The notes under the pieces: generated by a model | What the model was told of the DNA's origin: nothing | Databases searched by the model: none | What the model saw: the letters and a program-made list of their open reading frames with translations, nothing else | Assembly (NCBI RefSeq): GCF_000242455.2 | Contig: NC_019892.1 | Location: 7,326,744 to 7,390,743 of the forward strand | Length of the DNA: 64,000 nucleotides | Origin: Singulisphaera acidiphila DSM 18658 | GTDB lineage: Bacteria > Planctomycetota > Planctomycetia > Isosphaerales > Isosphaeraceae | Direction of reading: 5' to 3' | Shown: positions 47,316-57,274 of the stretch, piece by piece | Layout: each line of letters opens with the position of its first letter | How positions within the stretch are numbered: position 1 is the stretch's first letter | Position numbers and translations under genes: made by a program

Positions 47316-49550
47316 ATGGATGGCACAATCCAAGGGTATGCCGGGCCGCCTCGCTCTTCGAGCACGCAGAATCCCGCGCCCCACAGCCCAGCCGGAAAAT
47401 CGGCCTCTGACTATCTCCGAGCGCTGCGCCGCCGGATATGGTTTGTTCTGGCGATCAGTGTACCGTTGAGCATTCTCTGCGGAATCGCAATCGCCTATCA
47501 GCCTAACATCTACAGTGCCAAGACACAGATTGCGATCGTCGCACCGGAGTTTGACCCCGTCCTTTCGTCGTTGGTCTCGCCCACTGTAGGGAACCAACCC
47601 CACGAGAGCACCGAAACTTATGCTCCCAACCGGCTCGCCATGCTTCGCAGCCCGAGGCTGGCCGAACTGGTCGTCAATGATCCCAGCTTGACCAATGGCG
47701 CGGGGGCATCGGAAGACGCGGCCGACGAATTGGTCTCCTCGATCCAAACGCGGCCGGTTCAGGGGACTAACCATTATATTGTGACGCTCGAGGGGCGCGA
47801 TCCGGTACGGATCTCGAAGTCTCTCCAACTCCTAATCGATTTCTTCAAAAATCAGGCCAGCGATGAGATCAACCTGAAAATCGACAATGCCAAGCAGTCT
47901 GCGGACGGCTACTTGTCGGTACTCAAAAATGAGCATAATGAACTCACAAAATCTGTTTTCGCCATGCTCCACAACTCGGAGGTGATCGGTCCGAGCGGCA
48001 AAAACATGATGGAGTGGAAATATGACATGATCGCTTCGAGCATCGTGAGCGATCAGCACGATCTGAGAGATCTCAGTCAGCAGGCGTATCTCTTTCCGAA
48101 CTCGCGCACTCAGGGCATGACCGATCGCTACGGCCCCCAGATGTTCGAGCTTGAGTCGCAACGAGAGAAGCTGGGTGACCAGCTTCGCACCTACAAAGGC
48201 CAAGTTCGCAACTACGACCATGATCCTGCGGTGATCCACGCTGCCAAGAAGCTCGAAGGTGTGATCGCCAAGCTCAAAAAGTATCAGGCTCTGAGCGAGT
48301 CGTCAGCACCGGCCGCTGATGTCAACCCGTATGACTCCCTGATCCTTTCCAAGAAAGAAGATCTCCGGCTCAAAGAAGAATCACTCGCGAAAGTATTGGA
48401 CGACTTGCAGGCCTCGATGCCTAAGTATCAGCAATACCAGGATGTGATCGATAAGATCAAGTTGAAGGGAACGCAGATCGCGGAGATGGAAAAGAAGATC
48501 TGGGAGTTCGGTGCCATCTCGCAAGGCAAGAAGGATCCGGTCACGCAAGTTGCCAGCGTGGCGGAACCGACCCAGCCCATCCGTCCCAAACGCGCCCTGA
48601 ACATGATCTTCGCGTTGATTCTCAGCTTTGGATTAGGCATTGGTGTGGTCTGCCTTCTCGAGCACATCGACCACTCGATCAAGGCGCCGGAGCAGTTGAC
48701 CTCCGCGCTGACCTTGCCGCTCTTCGGGGTTATCCCCAAGATCCGCCGCTCGGCGTTACTCCATCGCGGCGGCCACCTCTGGACCCCCGGCGCTCCTGAT
48801 TCGATCGAGGCTGACGCATTTCGCAACTTGCGGGCGAGCCTGCTCGGGATCACCGATAAGCGGGGGCCGATCGTCACTCTGCTGGTCACGAGTGCCAAGG
48901 CGGGCGAAGGCAAGAGCACGACCGCGCTCAACCTGGCCGCCACCTGTGCCCGAGCCGGTGAACGCACGCTCTTGATGGATGTCGACCTTCGTAGGCCCAG
49001 CCTGGCCGGTGTCTTTCAAGACCAGGATGAGGACGGTTCCGGCCTGGGCCTGGTCGACGTGTTGCGAGGTGACCTGCCCTGGCAACGGACCGTCGTTCGC
49101 ACCGATATTCCGAATCTTGACTTCCTGCCCACCGGCGACACCACGGGCGTTCCCATCGAGATTCTCGGGGCTCTCGAGCTTCGTCAGCTCATGATCGGAC
49201 TGGCAAGCCACTACGATCGGGTGATCCTCGACGGTCCCGCCATTCTCGGCCTGGCCGACTGCCGGATGCTGGGACGAATCGTCGACGCGTCATTGCTCGT
49301 CGTCCGCTCGGGTTCCCAGGAACTCCGGCCACTCCAGCATGCCAAAGCGATGCTCGAGCAGTCGCACGTCGTAATTGCCGGCGTCGTCTTCAACGGGCTC
49401 TACGAGGATCTCAAAAACTGGTCCAGCTATGGCCCCGAGACCCCGTACGGCTACACGAGCGGTATTGCGGGGCGAAGCGGTCCAGCGGCTCCTGGGTTGG
49501 AGGCTCCCACCGAAGAGCAGACCGCTCTTCCCATGGCCACCTCGCTGTAG
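47316..49550 (+). CDS. polysaccharide co-polymerase with tyrosine kinase domain (Wzz/BY-kinase)
   Basis: A 744-residue protein of the Wzc/GumC type. The Wzz domain begins after the first membrane segment (about 45-68, IWFVLAISVPLSILCG) and is followed by a long coiled-coil region (170-400) and a second segment at about 430-450. The kinase domain (about 490-690) has Walker A SAKAGEGKSTT, Walker A-prime LLMDVDLRRPSL and a Walker B RVILDGPAI. The tail has only a few tyrosines (SSYGPETPYGYT), fewer than in E. coli Wzc. It regulates chain length and export of the polysaccharide. AGGA lies six bases before ATG 47316. No outer-membrane Wza gene is nearby. Confidence 0.94.
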   Translation: MDGTIQGYAGPPRSSSTQNPAPHSPAGKSASDYLRALRRRIWFVLAISVPLSILCGIAIAYQPNIYSAKTQIAIVAPEFDPVLSSLVSPTVGNQPHESTETYAPNRLAMLRSPRLAELVVNDPSLTNGAGASEDAADELVSSIQTRPVQGTNHYIVTLEGRDPVRISKSLQLLIDFFKNQASDEINLKIDNAKQSADGYLSVLKNEHNELTKSVFAMLHNSEVIGPSGKNMMEWKYDMIASSIVSDQHDLRDLSQQAYLFPNSRTQGMTDRYGPQMFELESQREKLGDQLRTYKGQVRNYDHDPAVIHAAKKLEGVIAKLKKYQALSESSAPAADVNPYDSLILSKKEDLRLKEESLAKVLDDLQASMPKYQQYQDVIDKIKLKGTQIAEMEKKIWEFGAISQGKKDPVTQVASVAEPTQPIRPKRALNMIFALILSFGLGIGVVCLLEHIDHSIKAPEQLTSALTLPLFGVIPKIRRSALLHRGGHLWTPGAPDSIEADAFRNLRASLLGITDKRGPIVTLLVTSAKAGEGKSTTALNLAATCARAGERTLLMDVDLRRPSLAGVFQDQDEDGSGLGLVDVLRGDLPWQRTVVRTDIPNLDFLPTGDTTGVPIEILGALELRQLMIGLASHYDRVILDGPAILGLADCRMLGRIVDASLLVVRSGSQELRPLQHAKAMLEQSHVVIAGVVFNGLYEDLKNWSSYGPETPYGYTSGIAGRSGPAAPGLEAPTEEQTALPMATSL

Positions 49551-49571
49551 TCCTGAGCCGGAGACGCACCT

Positions 49572-51134
49572 TTGAACCTTCGCCGACGACTCCAGGCTAA
49601 AAACGATCGACTCTTAAGCGTTGTGCTGGCCACCTTGCTGGTCGGCACAACGCTGGCCTTTGGCGGCGCAGTCTGGTGGGCCGGGCCGGTGATTTCGGGA
49701 CTGACTTTTCTCTTCGTGATGGCCTGTCTGCTCCGGATCGCTCTCGAAGGGAAAATGCCGCTCTTGAAGAGTCCCCTGACGCTGCTGGGGCTTCTCGCCC
49801 TGGTGCTCGGGGTTGTGCAACTTGCACCGTTGCCCCCTGCCCTCGCGTCTCGGTTTTCCCCGCGCTCTCAGCAGGTCTATAATCAGGGCTTCTTTCCCGA
49901 TCGGGTTCATGAACTCGATCCCTCATACGAGCTTCCCCCGCCGGCAACGAACCGATCGCCGATCACCGTCGATCGAGCCGCTACATTGCGATGGATCGTC
50001 AGCGCATCGGTCTGTCTCGCCCTCTTCTGGGGGGTATCGCACTACACTGACCGTCTTCGCCGACTCTATCTCATCTGGGGCTGCCTGCTCGCCGTTTTCT
50101 TCTTGAACACCTGTTTCGTCGTGGTCCAGGTCGCCGGCCGGAGCAACGGCCTCTACGGCTTATACGAGCCGGGACACGGACCGATGTGGGCTCCTTCGCT
50201 CACTGACTTGATGACCTCTCCCAATGCTCTGGTCTTGCGAACGGTCACAGGGCCATCGCCATCACACCCGTCATGGGGTCGGTTGTTACCGGACCGGCCC
50301 TTCTCGTTGGGGACACTGATGGGAGGGCCCGACGCCTACCTGGCACTCGCTTCGTTCGGGTTGCCGCTGGCCCTGGCGATGTTAATCCAGTTAATCGCGC
50401 CTCGTGGAAGCCGCGCGCTGTTGACGGTCCGACTGGCTGAGTCTGGACAGAGTGGGTTAGTCGTTTTGCTGACCCTCTTGCTGGTTACGAGCGCGTTGAT
50501 GGTCGGGCTGCTCGCAGGTCCCCTGCTGAGCTTGCCATTCGCGCTCGGTCTGATTCTGGTGGGCCTGCCGAGTGCTTGGCCGACGGGAGTTCGCTGGGCA
50601 GGGCTCGGCTTGACCATGTTGGCCCTGACCGGGTTGGGCAGCGGCATCGGGGCTCGCCTGATTATGGAGACGCTCCCAGACACTCCCGCACCGATCTCGG
50701 CGGTGAGCTTCCAGACAGCCTCGCGGGTCTGGAAGGATTCGTTGGCGATGACCCGCGATTTTCCGATCTTTGGAGCGGGGCTAGGAAGCTTCTCCTCAAT
50801 CTACCCCACGTACAAGTCACAGGATGAAACGCGAACGAATGCACTCAGTACTCTCTTGCAGTGGTGGGTTGAATCGGGATTCGTCGGTTTGGCGCTCTTG
50901 TTGGTTGGGATGATCTGGTGTCTATTTCGCTTGCCAGGGGCAGTGCGTCGAGTAGGGACCGCTGATCGAGCGTTGGTGTTCGGCTTGATTGGAGCAGCGG
51001 CGGGGTTTAGTTTATACGCGGTCGTCCATTGGACCATCGAACTTGCCGCTGTCGCCGTTGCCGTGAGTGCCCTCGGTGGGATCTGCAACCGTTGGCTTTC
51101 GGGCGGAACCGACCTGTTCGTGGAACGTGGGTAG
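49572..51134 (+). CDS. O-antigen ligase/polymerase family membrane protein
   Basis: A 520-residue protein with about twelve membrane segments. The family signature is visible near the end (FPIFGAGLGSFSSIYPTYKS and LLQWWVESGFVGLALLL in adjacent blocks), with an outer loop before it. Members either polymerise (Wzy) or ligate (WaaL) lipid-linked glycans. The usual H-N pair before the last helices reads RTNALST here, so the His is missing. The start is TTG 49572, with GGAG eight bases upstream, and it stands 21 bases after the kinase gene. In this locus a polymerase role is more likely than ligase, but this is inference. Confidence 0.85.
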   Translation: MNLRRRLQAKNDRLLSVVLATLLVGTTLAFGGAVWWAGPVISGLTFLFVMACLLRIALEGKMPLLKSPLTLLGLLALVLGVVQLAPLPPALASRFSPRSQQVYNQGFFPDRVHELDPSYELPPPATNRSPITVDRAATLRWIVSASVCLALFWGVSHYTDRLRRLYLIWGCLLAVFFLNTCFVVVQVAGRSNGLYGLYEPGHGPMWAPSLTDLMTSPNALVLRTVTGPSPSHPSWGRLLPDRPFSLGTLMGGPDAYLALASFGLPLALAMLIQLIAPRGSRALLTVRLAESGQSGLVVLLTLLLVTSALMVGLLAGPLLSLPFALGLILVGLPSAWPTGVRWAGLGLTMLALTGLGSGIGARLIMETLPDTPAPISAVSFQTASRVWKDSLAMTRDFPIFGAGLGSFSSIYPTYKSQDETRTNALSTLLQWWVESGFVGLALLLVGMIWCLFRLPGAVRRVGTADRALVFGLIGAAAGFSLYAVVHWTIELAAVAVAVSALGGICNRWLSGGTDLFVERG

Positions 51135-51174
51135 CCGTCAACTCGACGTGCTTCAAGGAGGAGTTGATCCCACG

Positions 51175-54100
51175 ATGCCGGAAACTGCCTGCCTACATAT
51201 CCAGGCTCGAGACTCGGACCCGATCCGAGTCGTCGAACTCCCCGGCTCCTCGGTGCGGATCGGCCGCGCATCCTATTGCGAAGTCCGTCTGACCGAACCC
51301 GACCTGGCCGACGAAGAATGCCGCTTGAGACGCCGAGGGGGAACATGGCAGCTTGTGCCCTCACGGGCCGCCGGTTTCGTCTGGATCGATGGCCGATCCG
51401 TGGAGGCCACTTGCCCGCTTCCTTTCGACGTTCCGTTCCGGGTCGGAGATCACTGGCTCACCCTACGGCCGACCGGCGCGGCCTCACCGGAATGGCGAGC
51501 CTACAAGACCCCTGCGCCAACGACCTCGACCGTCGTTCGCGAGGAGGTTCGCCCTCCCGTTGCGCCGCCGCGTGGCCGTGACGATTCAGGCGATCTGTTC
51601 GAATTCACGGCTCCGCCTCCCCGGCCCACGCCCGCTCCAGATTACGACCATGTGTCGCGCTGGAAAGAGCGCGAGGAGAAGCGGTCGAAACGATCCGATG
51701 TCAGCCCCGAGGAACGGCGATGGGAGAATCGCTGGCGCGCGGCCGGCGAACGTGTTCGCGCCCGTCCGCCCGTCGCGGCCCCGCCGGTTCCTCCTCCTCC
51801 GCCCGTTGCAACCACGCCGCCGGAGGAATTGACGCACCGTCGCGCGCCCCTGGATGCAGCGGACCTGCGGAACCGGGCACGGCGAGGAATCACTCCCGTC
51901 GATCGGCGTGCTTCCATCGCCGAGGTTCCCGCAAGCGTTCCGCCCGTTCCTCCTCTCACGGCTCCGCTGGTCACGGCTCCATTGGCTGGGACTTTTCCCC
52001 CGACCTCTGTGATGCCGCAAGGCGTTGAGTACCCATCGCCGCTGGTCGCGGCTCCACTGTCTGAGATTTCTCCCCCCAACACGCCATCGTACCAGACGCC
52101 TCGACTCCCTCGGGTCGACCTTCCCTCGATCGAGACTCGGGCCGACATCACTCCCGCGACGGACCTGCCCGTCGACCCGAATTTGTCGGCCCTCGAATCG
52201 CTTCACGCGCTGCCGCTCTCGGCTGTTCCAGAAACGCCGTCGTTTACAGAGCCGATCGCTGACGATTTCCTTGTGATCAACAGGCTTGCTCCTTCGCCCG
52301 AGGTTGGCCAGACGACAAGCGCCGAGTGGCCGTCGGAAGCCGTGATCGAAGCACCCGTTGCGCACGAAGCGAAGGTCGAGTCGTTCGAGGAAATTGAAAC
52401 CCCACCCTGCGTCGCAGAAGATGCCAACCAGGCTCTCGCTGCCCAATCCCTCGAAACAAACAATCTCACCGAGACGCACGAAGAACTTTTCTCGTTCGAG
52501 GAAATTGAAACCTCGCCTTGCGTCACGGAAGATGTCGACCAGGCCCCGGCCGCCCAATCCCTCGAAACGAACGATCTCACCGAGACGCACGAAGAACTTT
52601 TCTCGGATGCGGAGGCCATTGCGTCTCCATCTCCTGCGGTTCTGACGGAGCCGGCAACGGTCATCGAAGAGGCTGTCCACCTTGAACCTCTTGGACCGAT
52701 CGAGGCCATCACGCCTTACCCCTCTCCGGTTCTGACGGAGTCGGCAACGGCCATCGAAGCGCCTGCCGCCGCCGAGACTCGCGTAGAGGCAGAGGCAATC
52801 AGGCCGCTCTCGCCTGCGACACTCGCGGAGCCGATTGAGTCACCCGAATTCGTGGCCGATGCAAGTCCCGCCGATCCGGACGAAGTGATTCTCCATCAGA
52901 CCGATGTCGACTTGACGACGAGTGTTCACGATGCCTGCGGGCCACCGAGAACACCAAAGGCCACGTTTGCCGGACCGGCGGTCGAGCCAGATCACCTTGA
53001 AGCGCCACCGATCGGGGCTGCTCAGCAATCCGAGGCTGTTTCCTCCTTGGCGGAATGGTCCGTCCCTTTCGATACGTCGGCAGGGGCCGGGAGTGGCTCG
53101 ACGGCGAAGGAAACGGTCACGCCTTCGAGTCGCGACTGGCCCACGGTGCGGGATATCCTTGCGTCACATCACGCTAGTGTGAAGCGAGCGGGCGCCCCAC
53201 GACCGGTCGTGCGCCCGGCACTCACCCAACCGATTCTTACGGAACCTCGGGAACCGGCTCACTGGACGTTTCCGCTCTGGTTAGGTTGGCCCCCTGCCCT
53301 GATCGCCGTCCTCGTTTTCGGGATGACCGGCGTCGCCCTTTCCTGCATCTGGTCCGCCGATGCCCGCTGGTCGGGTTCCGTCGCCAGTCTCTTGGCAGGG
53401 GGAGGCGCCAACGTGAAAGCGGTTCCCGAGAGCGTTCCCCGGCCTCGGGGTTCGTGGTGGCGATCGTCGGCCGCCAACCTCATGCTCTGGTCGATCTACT
53501 TCGATCGACGGCCGATCGACGATCCTTTGAATGCCGAGCAAGCCAACGCGCTGCTCACCGCCGCATCCCAGGCGTCTCCGATCCAGGCTCAGGTTCGTTT
53601 CGCGTTGGCTCGCCGCGCTCCTCTCACTGACGAAGCGTCGTCCTTCCTCCCTAGCCTTGGCCTGAGTCAAGACATTGAAGCCCAAACTTGGCTCGGGCAC
53701 CAATGGCTTCAGGCTGGTAAGAAAGAGGCGGCGATCAAGGTCTACCGCCGTGCGCTCGAGATGGCTGCACAGGCCGATCTGTCACGCGTCCCGGCGCCTC
53801 TGTTTGACGAAGACACGCAGATTCTTCGATATCGTCTGCCCGGCGAGGAGATCACGGGCCGGGTGCTCCGCGACATGGCCGAGCAGACCACTTGGACGTT
53901 CTCGGATTGGAAAGAGGCCCTCCCGCCGTTCGCGTCCATTCCCCTGGCCGCAGCGCGCATGCTTCGCGAACGCGGGAGTGCTGATGCGGACGCGGCCTTG
54001 GACCTAGTTCTGACGCGTCTCGATGCCCCGCGTCTCGCGGGAACGTCGGCCTCTCTTCACCTCGCCGCACAGGCTGAGGCTTTTGCGTTTAAGTCCCGCT

Positions 54101-54339
54101 GGAGCGAGGCGAAGGCACGATATCAGGAAGCGCTTGAGCTGATGCCGATCGATACGATCAAGCGTTCTTGGTGGATGAATTTGGCGGAGATCGAGCGAAG
54201 GCTTAACGATGATTCGGGCCGGCAGGCCGCCCTGGAACTGGCCAGGGGCAACAACGTCAACGACGAGATTTCCCAGCGTGCCATCGACCTCATCAGGTAT
54301 TCGGGAACTCGTACCGAAAAAGTCAGCGCACAACGCTGA
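51175..54339 (+). CDS. large FHA-domain/TPR membrane protein
   Basis: A 1054-residue protein unique to this locus as far as I can see. Residues about 14-95 match an FHA domain (VRIGRASYCEVRL, then WIDGRSVE), which would bind phosphothreonine, though the second conserved Ser/His block is not typical (ADEECRL). A Pro/Ala-rich and then Glu/Thr-rich disordered stretch (about 100-680) contains a perfect tandem repeat of 37 residues. One membrane segment is near 700-730 (ALIAVLVFGMTGVALS). The last 300 residues have TPR-like pairs (AAIKVYRRALEMAAQA, AKARYQEALELMP). AAGGAGG lies upstream of ATG 51175. It may connect kinase signalling to polysaccharide assembly; this is inference. Confidence 0.78.
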   Translation: MPETACLHIQARDSDPIRVVELPGSSVRIGRASYCEVRLTEPDLADEECRLRRRGGTWQLVPSRAAGFVWIDGRSVEATCPLPFDVPFRVGDHWLTLRPTGAASPEWRAYKTPAPTTSTVVREEVRPPVAPPRGRDDSGDLFEFTAPPPRPTPAPDYDHVSRWKEREEKRSKRSDVSPEERRWENRWRAAGERVRARPPVAAPPVPPPPPVATTPPEELTHRRAPLDAADLRNRARRGITPVDRRASIAEVPASVPPVPPLTAPLVTAPLAGTFPPTSVMPQGVEYPSPLVAAPLSEISPPNTPSYQTPRLPRVDLPSIETRADITPATDLPVDPNLSALESLHALPLSAVPETPSFTEPIADDFLVINRLAPSPEVGQTTSAEWPSEAVIEAPVAHEAKVESFEEIETPPCVAEDANQALAAQSLETNNLTETHEELFSFEEIETSPCVTEDVDQAPAAQSLETNDLTETHEELFSDAEAIASPSPAVLTEPATVIEEAVHLEPLGPIEAITPYPSPVLTESATAIEAPAAAETRVEAEAIRPLSPATLAEPIESPEFVADASPADPDEVILHQTDVDLTTSVHDACGPPRTPKATFAGPAVEPDHLEAPPIGAAQQSEAVSSLAEWSVPFDTSAGAGSGSTAKETVTPSSRDWPTVRDILASHHASVKRAGAPRPVVRPALTQPILTEPREPAHWTFPLWLGWPPALIAVLVFGMTGVALSCIWSADARWSGSVASLLAGGGANVKAVPESVPRPRGSWWRSSAANLMLWSIYFDRRPIDDPLNAEQANALLTAASQASPIQAQVRFALARRAPLTDEASSFLPSLGLSQDIEAQTWLGHQWLQAGKKEAAIKVYRRALEMAAQADLSRVPAPLFDEDTQILRYRLPGEEITGRVLRDMAEQTTWTFSDWKEALPPFASIPLAAARMLRERGSADADAALDLVLTRLDAPRLAGTSASLHLAAQAEAFAFKSRWSEAKARYQEALELMPIDTIKRSWWMNLAEIERRLNDDSGRQAALELARGNNVNDEISQRAIDLIRYSGTRTEKVSAQR
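52384..52605 (+). repeat. two tandem copies of a 111-bp unit in the FHA protein
   Basis: Copy one covers 52384-52494 and copy two 52495-52605. They are in frame and encode 37 residues each, starting FEEIET and ending THEELFS. A few point differences (for example PPC versus SPC and ANQALA versus VDQAPA) show that the duplication is not brand new but still recent. Confidence 0.9.
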
Positions 54340-54410
54340 TCGATCAGGTGAAATCAACGACAGCGACCCTGTCTCTCCCAAGGACGGATTCGGCCCCAAG
54401 GATTACGACC

Positions 54411-55376
54411 ATGGCGACGACGCCCCTTGCATCGGTCTGCGTACATTCATCAACCCTTACCCCGAAGCCCGAAGACCTTCGCTCCTCCCTCTCCTCGGCC
54501 TTTGCCGACCCGGAGCAACGGAAGCGCCTCTTGGGTGGATTCCTTTGCCTCGGACTCCTGGGTTTGATCTTCGGCGTAAACATAAAGCATTTTGTTCATG
54601 CATGGTCGACTGACGAAAACTACAGCCATGGTTTTCTCGTACCGTTGATAAGCCTCTACTTCGCCAACCAGGCCGCCATGCAAGGGCCAGTCCGACTCCG
54701 AGGTGGAACAATCCTCGGGATTTTGCTCCTGGGCCTCTCGCTCTTCGGTCGCCTGGCCATGGTACTCATCCCCATTCCGTTCCTGGGAGATTTGGCCTTC
54801 CTGGTCGGAGTGGCCGGCGTCTGTGCTCTGCTGGCGGGGACCGAAGCGCTGCGGCGTTACTGGTTCGCCATCTTCTTCTTGATTTTCATGGTTCCGTTGC
54901 CGATCGCGCTCTATACCAAAATCGCGTCGCCGCTCCAGTTGCTGGCCAGCCAACTCGCCACGGCCTTTATGAACGTGACCGGCGTCCCTGTACTCTGCGA
55001 AGGCAATATGATGACCTTGCCGGGCGACATCCAGATGTTCGTCGCCGAGGCCTGTAGCGGAATGCGCCAACTCACAGGCTTCCTTGCTTTGACGGCAGCG
55101 GTGGCCTACCTCGCGTCCCGCCCCTGGTGGTATCGTCTCGCGGTCGTCGCGTCCGCGATTCCAATCGCCCTCACCGCCAACGTGGCGCGCGTGATCCTCA
55201 CGGGATATGTCATGTACTTCGTGGATCCGCAGTACGCGTCGGGAACGTATCACACCCTCGAGGGGTTGCTGATGATGGGTTTCGGCCTGTCGTTGCTCCG
55301 AGGCGGATGCTGGGTACTTGACCAGATCTGTGCCATCACCCGGCCCCCCGTCCCTACGGAGACGCCGGCCTCCTGA
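54411..55376 (+). CDS. xrt: exosortase
   Basis: A 321-residue membrane protease/transpeptidase of the exosortase family, which cleaves and anchors proteins with a PEP-CTERM-like C-terminal tail. About eight membrane segments are present. YSHGFLVPLI at residues 71-80 is the family start motif. The catalytic triad is complete: C215 (EACSGMRQL), R260 (NVARVILTG) and H281 (TYHTLEG). AAGGA eight bases before ATG 54411 supports the start. It lies in the polysaccharide locus and directly before epsI, the classic pairing. No protein in this window shows an obvious PEP-CTERM tail, so its substrates must be encoded elsewhere. Confidence 0.95.
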   Translation: MATTPLASVCVHSSTLTPKPEDLRSSLSSAFADPEQRKRLLGGFLCLGLLGLIFGVNIKHFVHAWSTDENYSHGFLVPLISLYFANQAAMQGPVRLRGGTILGILLLGLSLFGRLAMVLIPIPFLGDLAFLVGVAGVCALLAGTEALRRYWFAIFFLIFMVPLPIALYTKIASPLQLLASQLATAFMNVTGVPVLCEGNMMTLPGDIQMFVAEACSGMRQLTGFLALTAAVAYLASRPWWYRLAVVASAIPIALTANVARVILTGYVMYFVDPQYASGTYHTLEGLLMMGFGLSLLRGGCWVLDQICAITRPPVPTETPAS

Positions 55377-55449
55377 GCCGGTTCCTCGCTCGACCTCCGC
55401 TACTCTTCCACGCGAACAACGGAACCGGCTTGGCCTCCGAGGATTATCG

Positions 55450-56124
55450 ATGTCCCCCATGCGACGCGTCCTACTTTGCGGCCTGATTTTGACTTGCGGC
55501 TTCGCTGCGCAAGCAAGCCTCGAGTCATACACGAAAATTGATCGGCCGCCCCTTCGCCGCTCGCTAACGACCTTGCCTTACCAGTTCGGAAGCTGGGTCG
55601 GACGCGATAAGGTGGTCGATCCCGCAATTGTGAAAGAGGCCCAGGCGACCGAATATCTCAGCCGGGTCTACGAAAGTGGAGAATTCCCTGGTCGGCGCCT
55701 CGATCTCTGGATCAACTATTCCGACCAGGGACTCAACCTTCGCCATTCGCCGGAGATTTGTCTCCCCTCGGGCGGATGGACCAAGATCGAATCGGCTTCC
55801 CATGAAATGTCGATCGCTTGCGATTCCGGAAAAGACTTGCCGATCATGCGGCTTGCGTACTCGCAACGCGATTTGGTGATGGGAATCGGATTCTGGTATT
55901 ATATCTTCGGGGAAGGGAAGCTCGAGCAATACGTCCGCGGGCTCCCGATCACGAGCCGGAGCAGTCACGGCCGAACTACTCGTGGATCAGGGCTTACCGT
56001 CGAGGTGTTCTGCTCGGGCGAGAGTGATCCCGATGGTAAGGTTCTCAAAGATTTCGCCGCTGCTTTGCTGTCGGAGATGGAGCCGATCCTCCCCGAGGAC
56101 CGGGCTGAGTATTTCATCCCATGA
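55450..56124 (+). CDS. epsI: exosortase-associated EpsI family protein
   Basis: A 224-residue protein with one N-terminal membrane segment or signal (about 5-22). The EpsI pattern is visible: a start domain with LPYQFGSWVGRD (about 40-51), LDLWINYSDQGLNLRHSPEIC and LPSGGW (about 88-115). EpsI proteins are encoded next to exosortases and are often fused to them, but their job is not settled. GAGGA six bases before ATG 55450 supports the start. It stands 73 bases after the exosortase and 79 before the GDP-mannose dehydratase gene. Confidence 0.88.
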   Translation: MSPMRRVLLCGLILTCGFAAQASLESYTKIDRPPLRRSLTTLPYQFGSWVGRDKVVDPAIVKEAQATEYLSRVYESGEFPGRRLDLWINYSDQGLNLRHSPEICLPSGGWTKIESASHEMSIACDSGKDLPIMRLAYSQRDLVMGIGFWYYIFGEGKLEQYVRGLPITSRSSHGRTTRGSGLTVEVFCSGESDPDGKVLKDFAAALLSEMEPILPEDRAEYFIP

Positions 56125-56203
56125 GCATGGCTGCCATGGGTCCTTTCCGAAGGGTCGCCCCTAGGCCCGGCCCCCTCGCAGTCCTTGAGGAGTTGCTCGC
56201 ATC

Positions 56204-57220
56204 ATGAAACGGGCCTTGATTACGGGAATCACGGGGCAGGACGGTTCCTACCTCGCCGAATTCTTGCTGGGCAAACCTGAGTATGAGGTCCACGGCCTCG
56301 TGCGCCGTTCCAGCAGCCTCAATCGGCAGCGAATCGACCATTTGTTCGGTCCGGAACCCTCGATCCGCGAGCGTTTCCACTTGCATTACGCCGACCTGGC
56401 GGATGCGTCGAGCCTCGCTGGAGTGATGGAACGGCTACGCCCCGATGAGGTCTATAACCTCGGGGCGCAGAGCCATGTGCGGGTTTCGTTCGATCAGCCG
56501 CTCTATACCGCGGACGTGGTCGGACTGGGAACGCTTCGGCTCCTGGAAGCGGTCCGGCACCTCGCCCTATCGAAGCCCGTCCGGTTCTACCAGGCCTCGA
56601 GTTCCGAAATGTACGGATCGGCCGCTCCTCCGCAAGGGCCGAATACCCCATTCCACCCTCGAAGCCCTTATGCGTGCGCCAAGCTCTATGGGCACTGGCA
56701 GACCGTGAACTACCGAGAAGCCTATAACCTGTTCGCCTGCTCGGGCATTCTGTTCAATCACGAGAGCCCAAGGCGCGGCGAGTCTTTCGTCACCCGAAAG
56801 ATCACACTCGGGGCCACTCGGATCAAGGAAGGTTTACAGCAAAAGCTCGTCATGGGAAACCTCGACGCCAAGCGCGATTGGGGATTTGCCGGCGACTACG
56901 TGCGCGCCATGTGGTTGATGCTCCAGCAAGAGCAGCCTGACGACTACGTCGTGGCGACGGGCGAAACCCACTCGGTGCGTGAATTCCTCGAGTGGACCTT
57001 CTCCCAACTTGATCTGGACTATCACGATTTTGTCGAGTTCGATACCCGTTATACCCGGCCGTCCGAGGTCGACGTGCTGCTGGGCGATGCCAGCAAGGCC
57101 CGCGAACGCCTGGGCTGGGAAGCGGAAGTCGACTTCCCGGGTCTCGTCAAGATGATGGTCGAGCACGACCTCGAACTCGCGCGTCGCGAGAAGTTCGCGA
57201 TGGGATACTCGTCCCCCTGA
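56204..57220 (+). CDS. gmd: GDP-mannose 4,6-dehydratase
   Basis: A 338-residue extended SDR enzyme that converts GDP-mannose to GDP-4-keto-6-deoxymannose, the precursor of GDP-fucose, GDP-rhamnose and related sugars. The NADP site is [15 protein letters not shown] (8-22), the R-R-S-S loop (VRRSSSLN) is present, and the catalytic Ser/Glu and Tyr/Lys are in QASSSEMYG and [27 protein letters not shown], split here, is the substrate-binding block. Length is normal. It supplies a deoxyhexose donor for the surface glycan; the partner reductase/epimerase is not in the window. Confidence 0.95.
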   Translation: MKRALITGITGQDGSYLAEFLLGKPEYEVHGLVRRSSSLNRQRIDHLFGPEPSIRERFHLHYADLADASSLAGVMERLRPDEVYNLGAQSHVRVSFDQPLYTADVVGLGTLRLLEAVRHLALSKPVRFYQASSSEMYGSAAPPQGPNTPFHPRSPYACAKLYGHWQTVNYREAYNLFACSGILFNHESPRRGESFVTRKITLGATRIKEGLQQKLVMGNLDAKRDWGFAGDYVRAMWLMLQQEQPDDYVVATGETHSVREFLEWTFSQLDLDYHDFVEFDTRYTRPSEVDVLLGDASKARERLGWEAEVDFPGLVKMMVEHDLELARREKFAMGYSSP

Positions 57221-57228
57221 CCTGACCA

Positions 57229-57274
57229 ATCGGGCTCTTCCCGATCGTCCCGGCAGCGCGGCAGGCGTCTGCCG
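57229..57274 (+). other. two short hairpins after gmd
   Basis: ATCGGG/CCCGAT (57229-57234 and 57240-57245) and CGGCAG/CTGCCG (57259-57264 and 57269-57274) can form 6-base stems. They occupy the 199-base gap before the next gene. No T-run follows. Confidence 0.35.
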
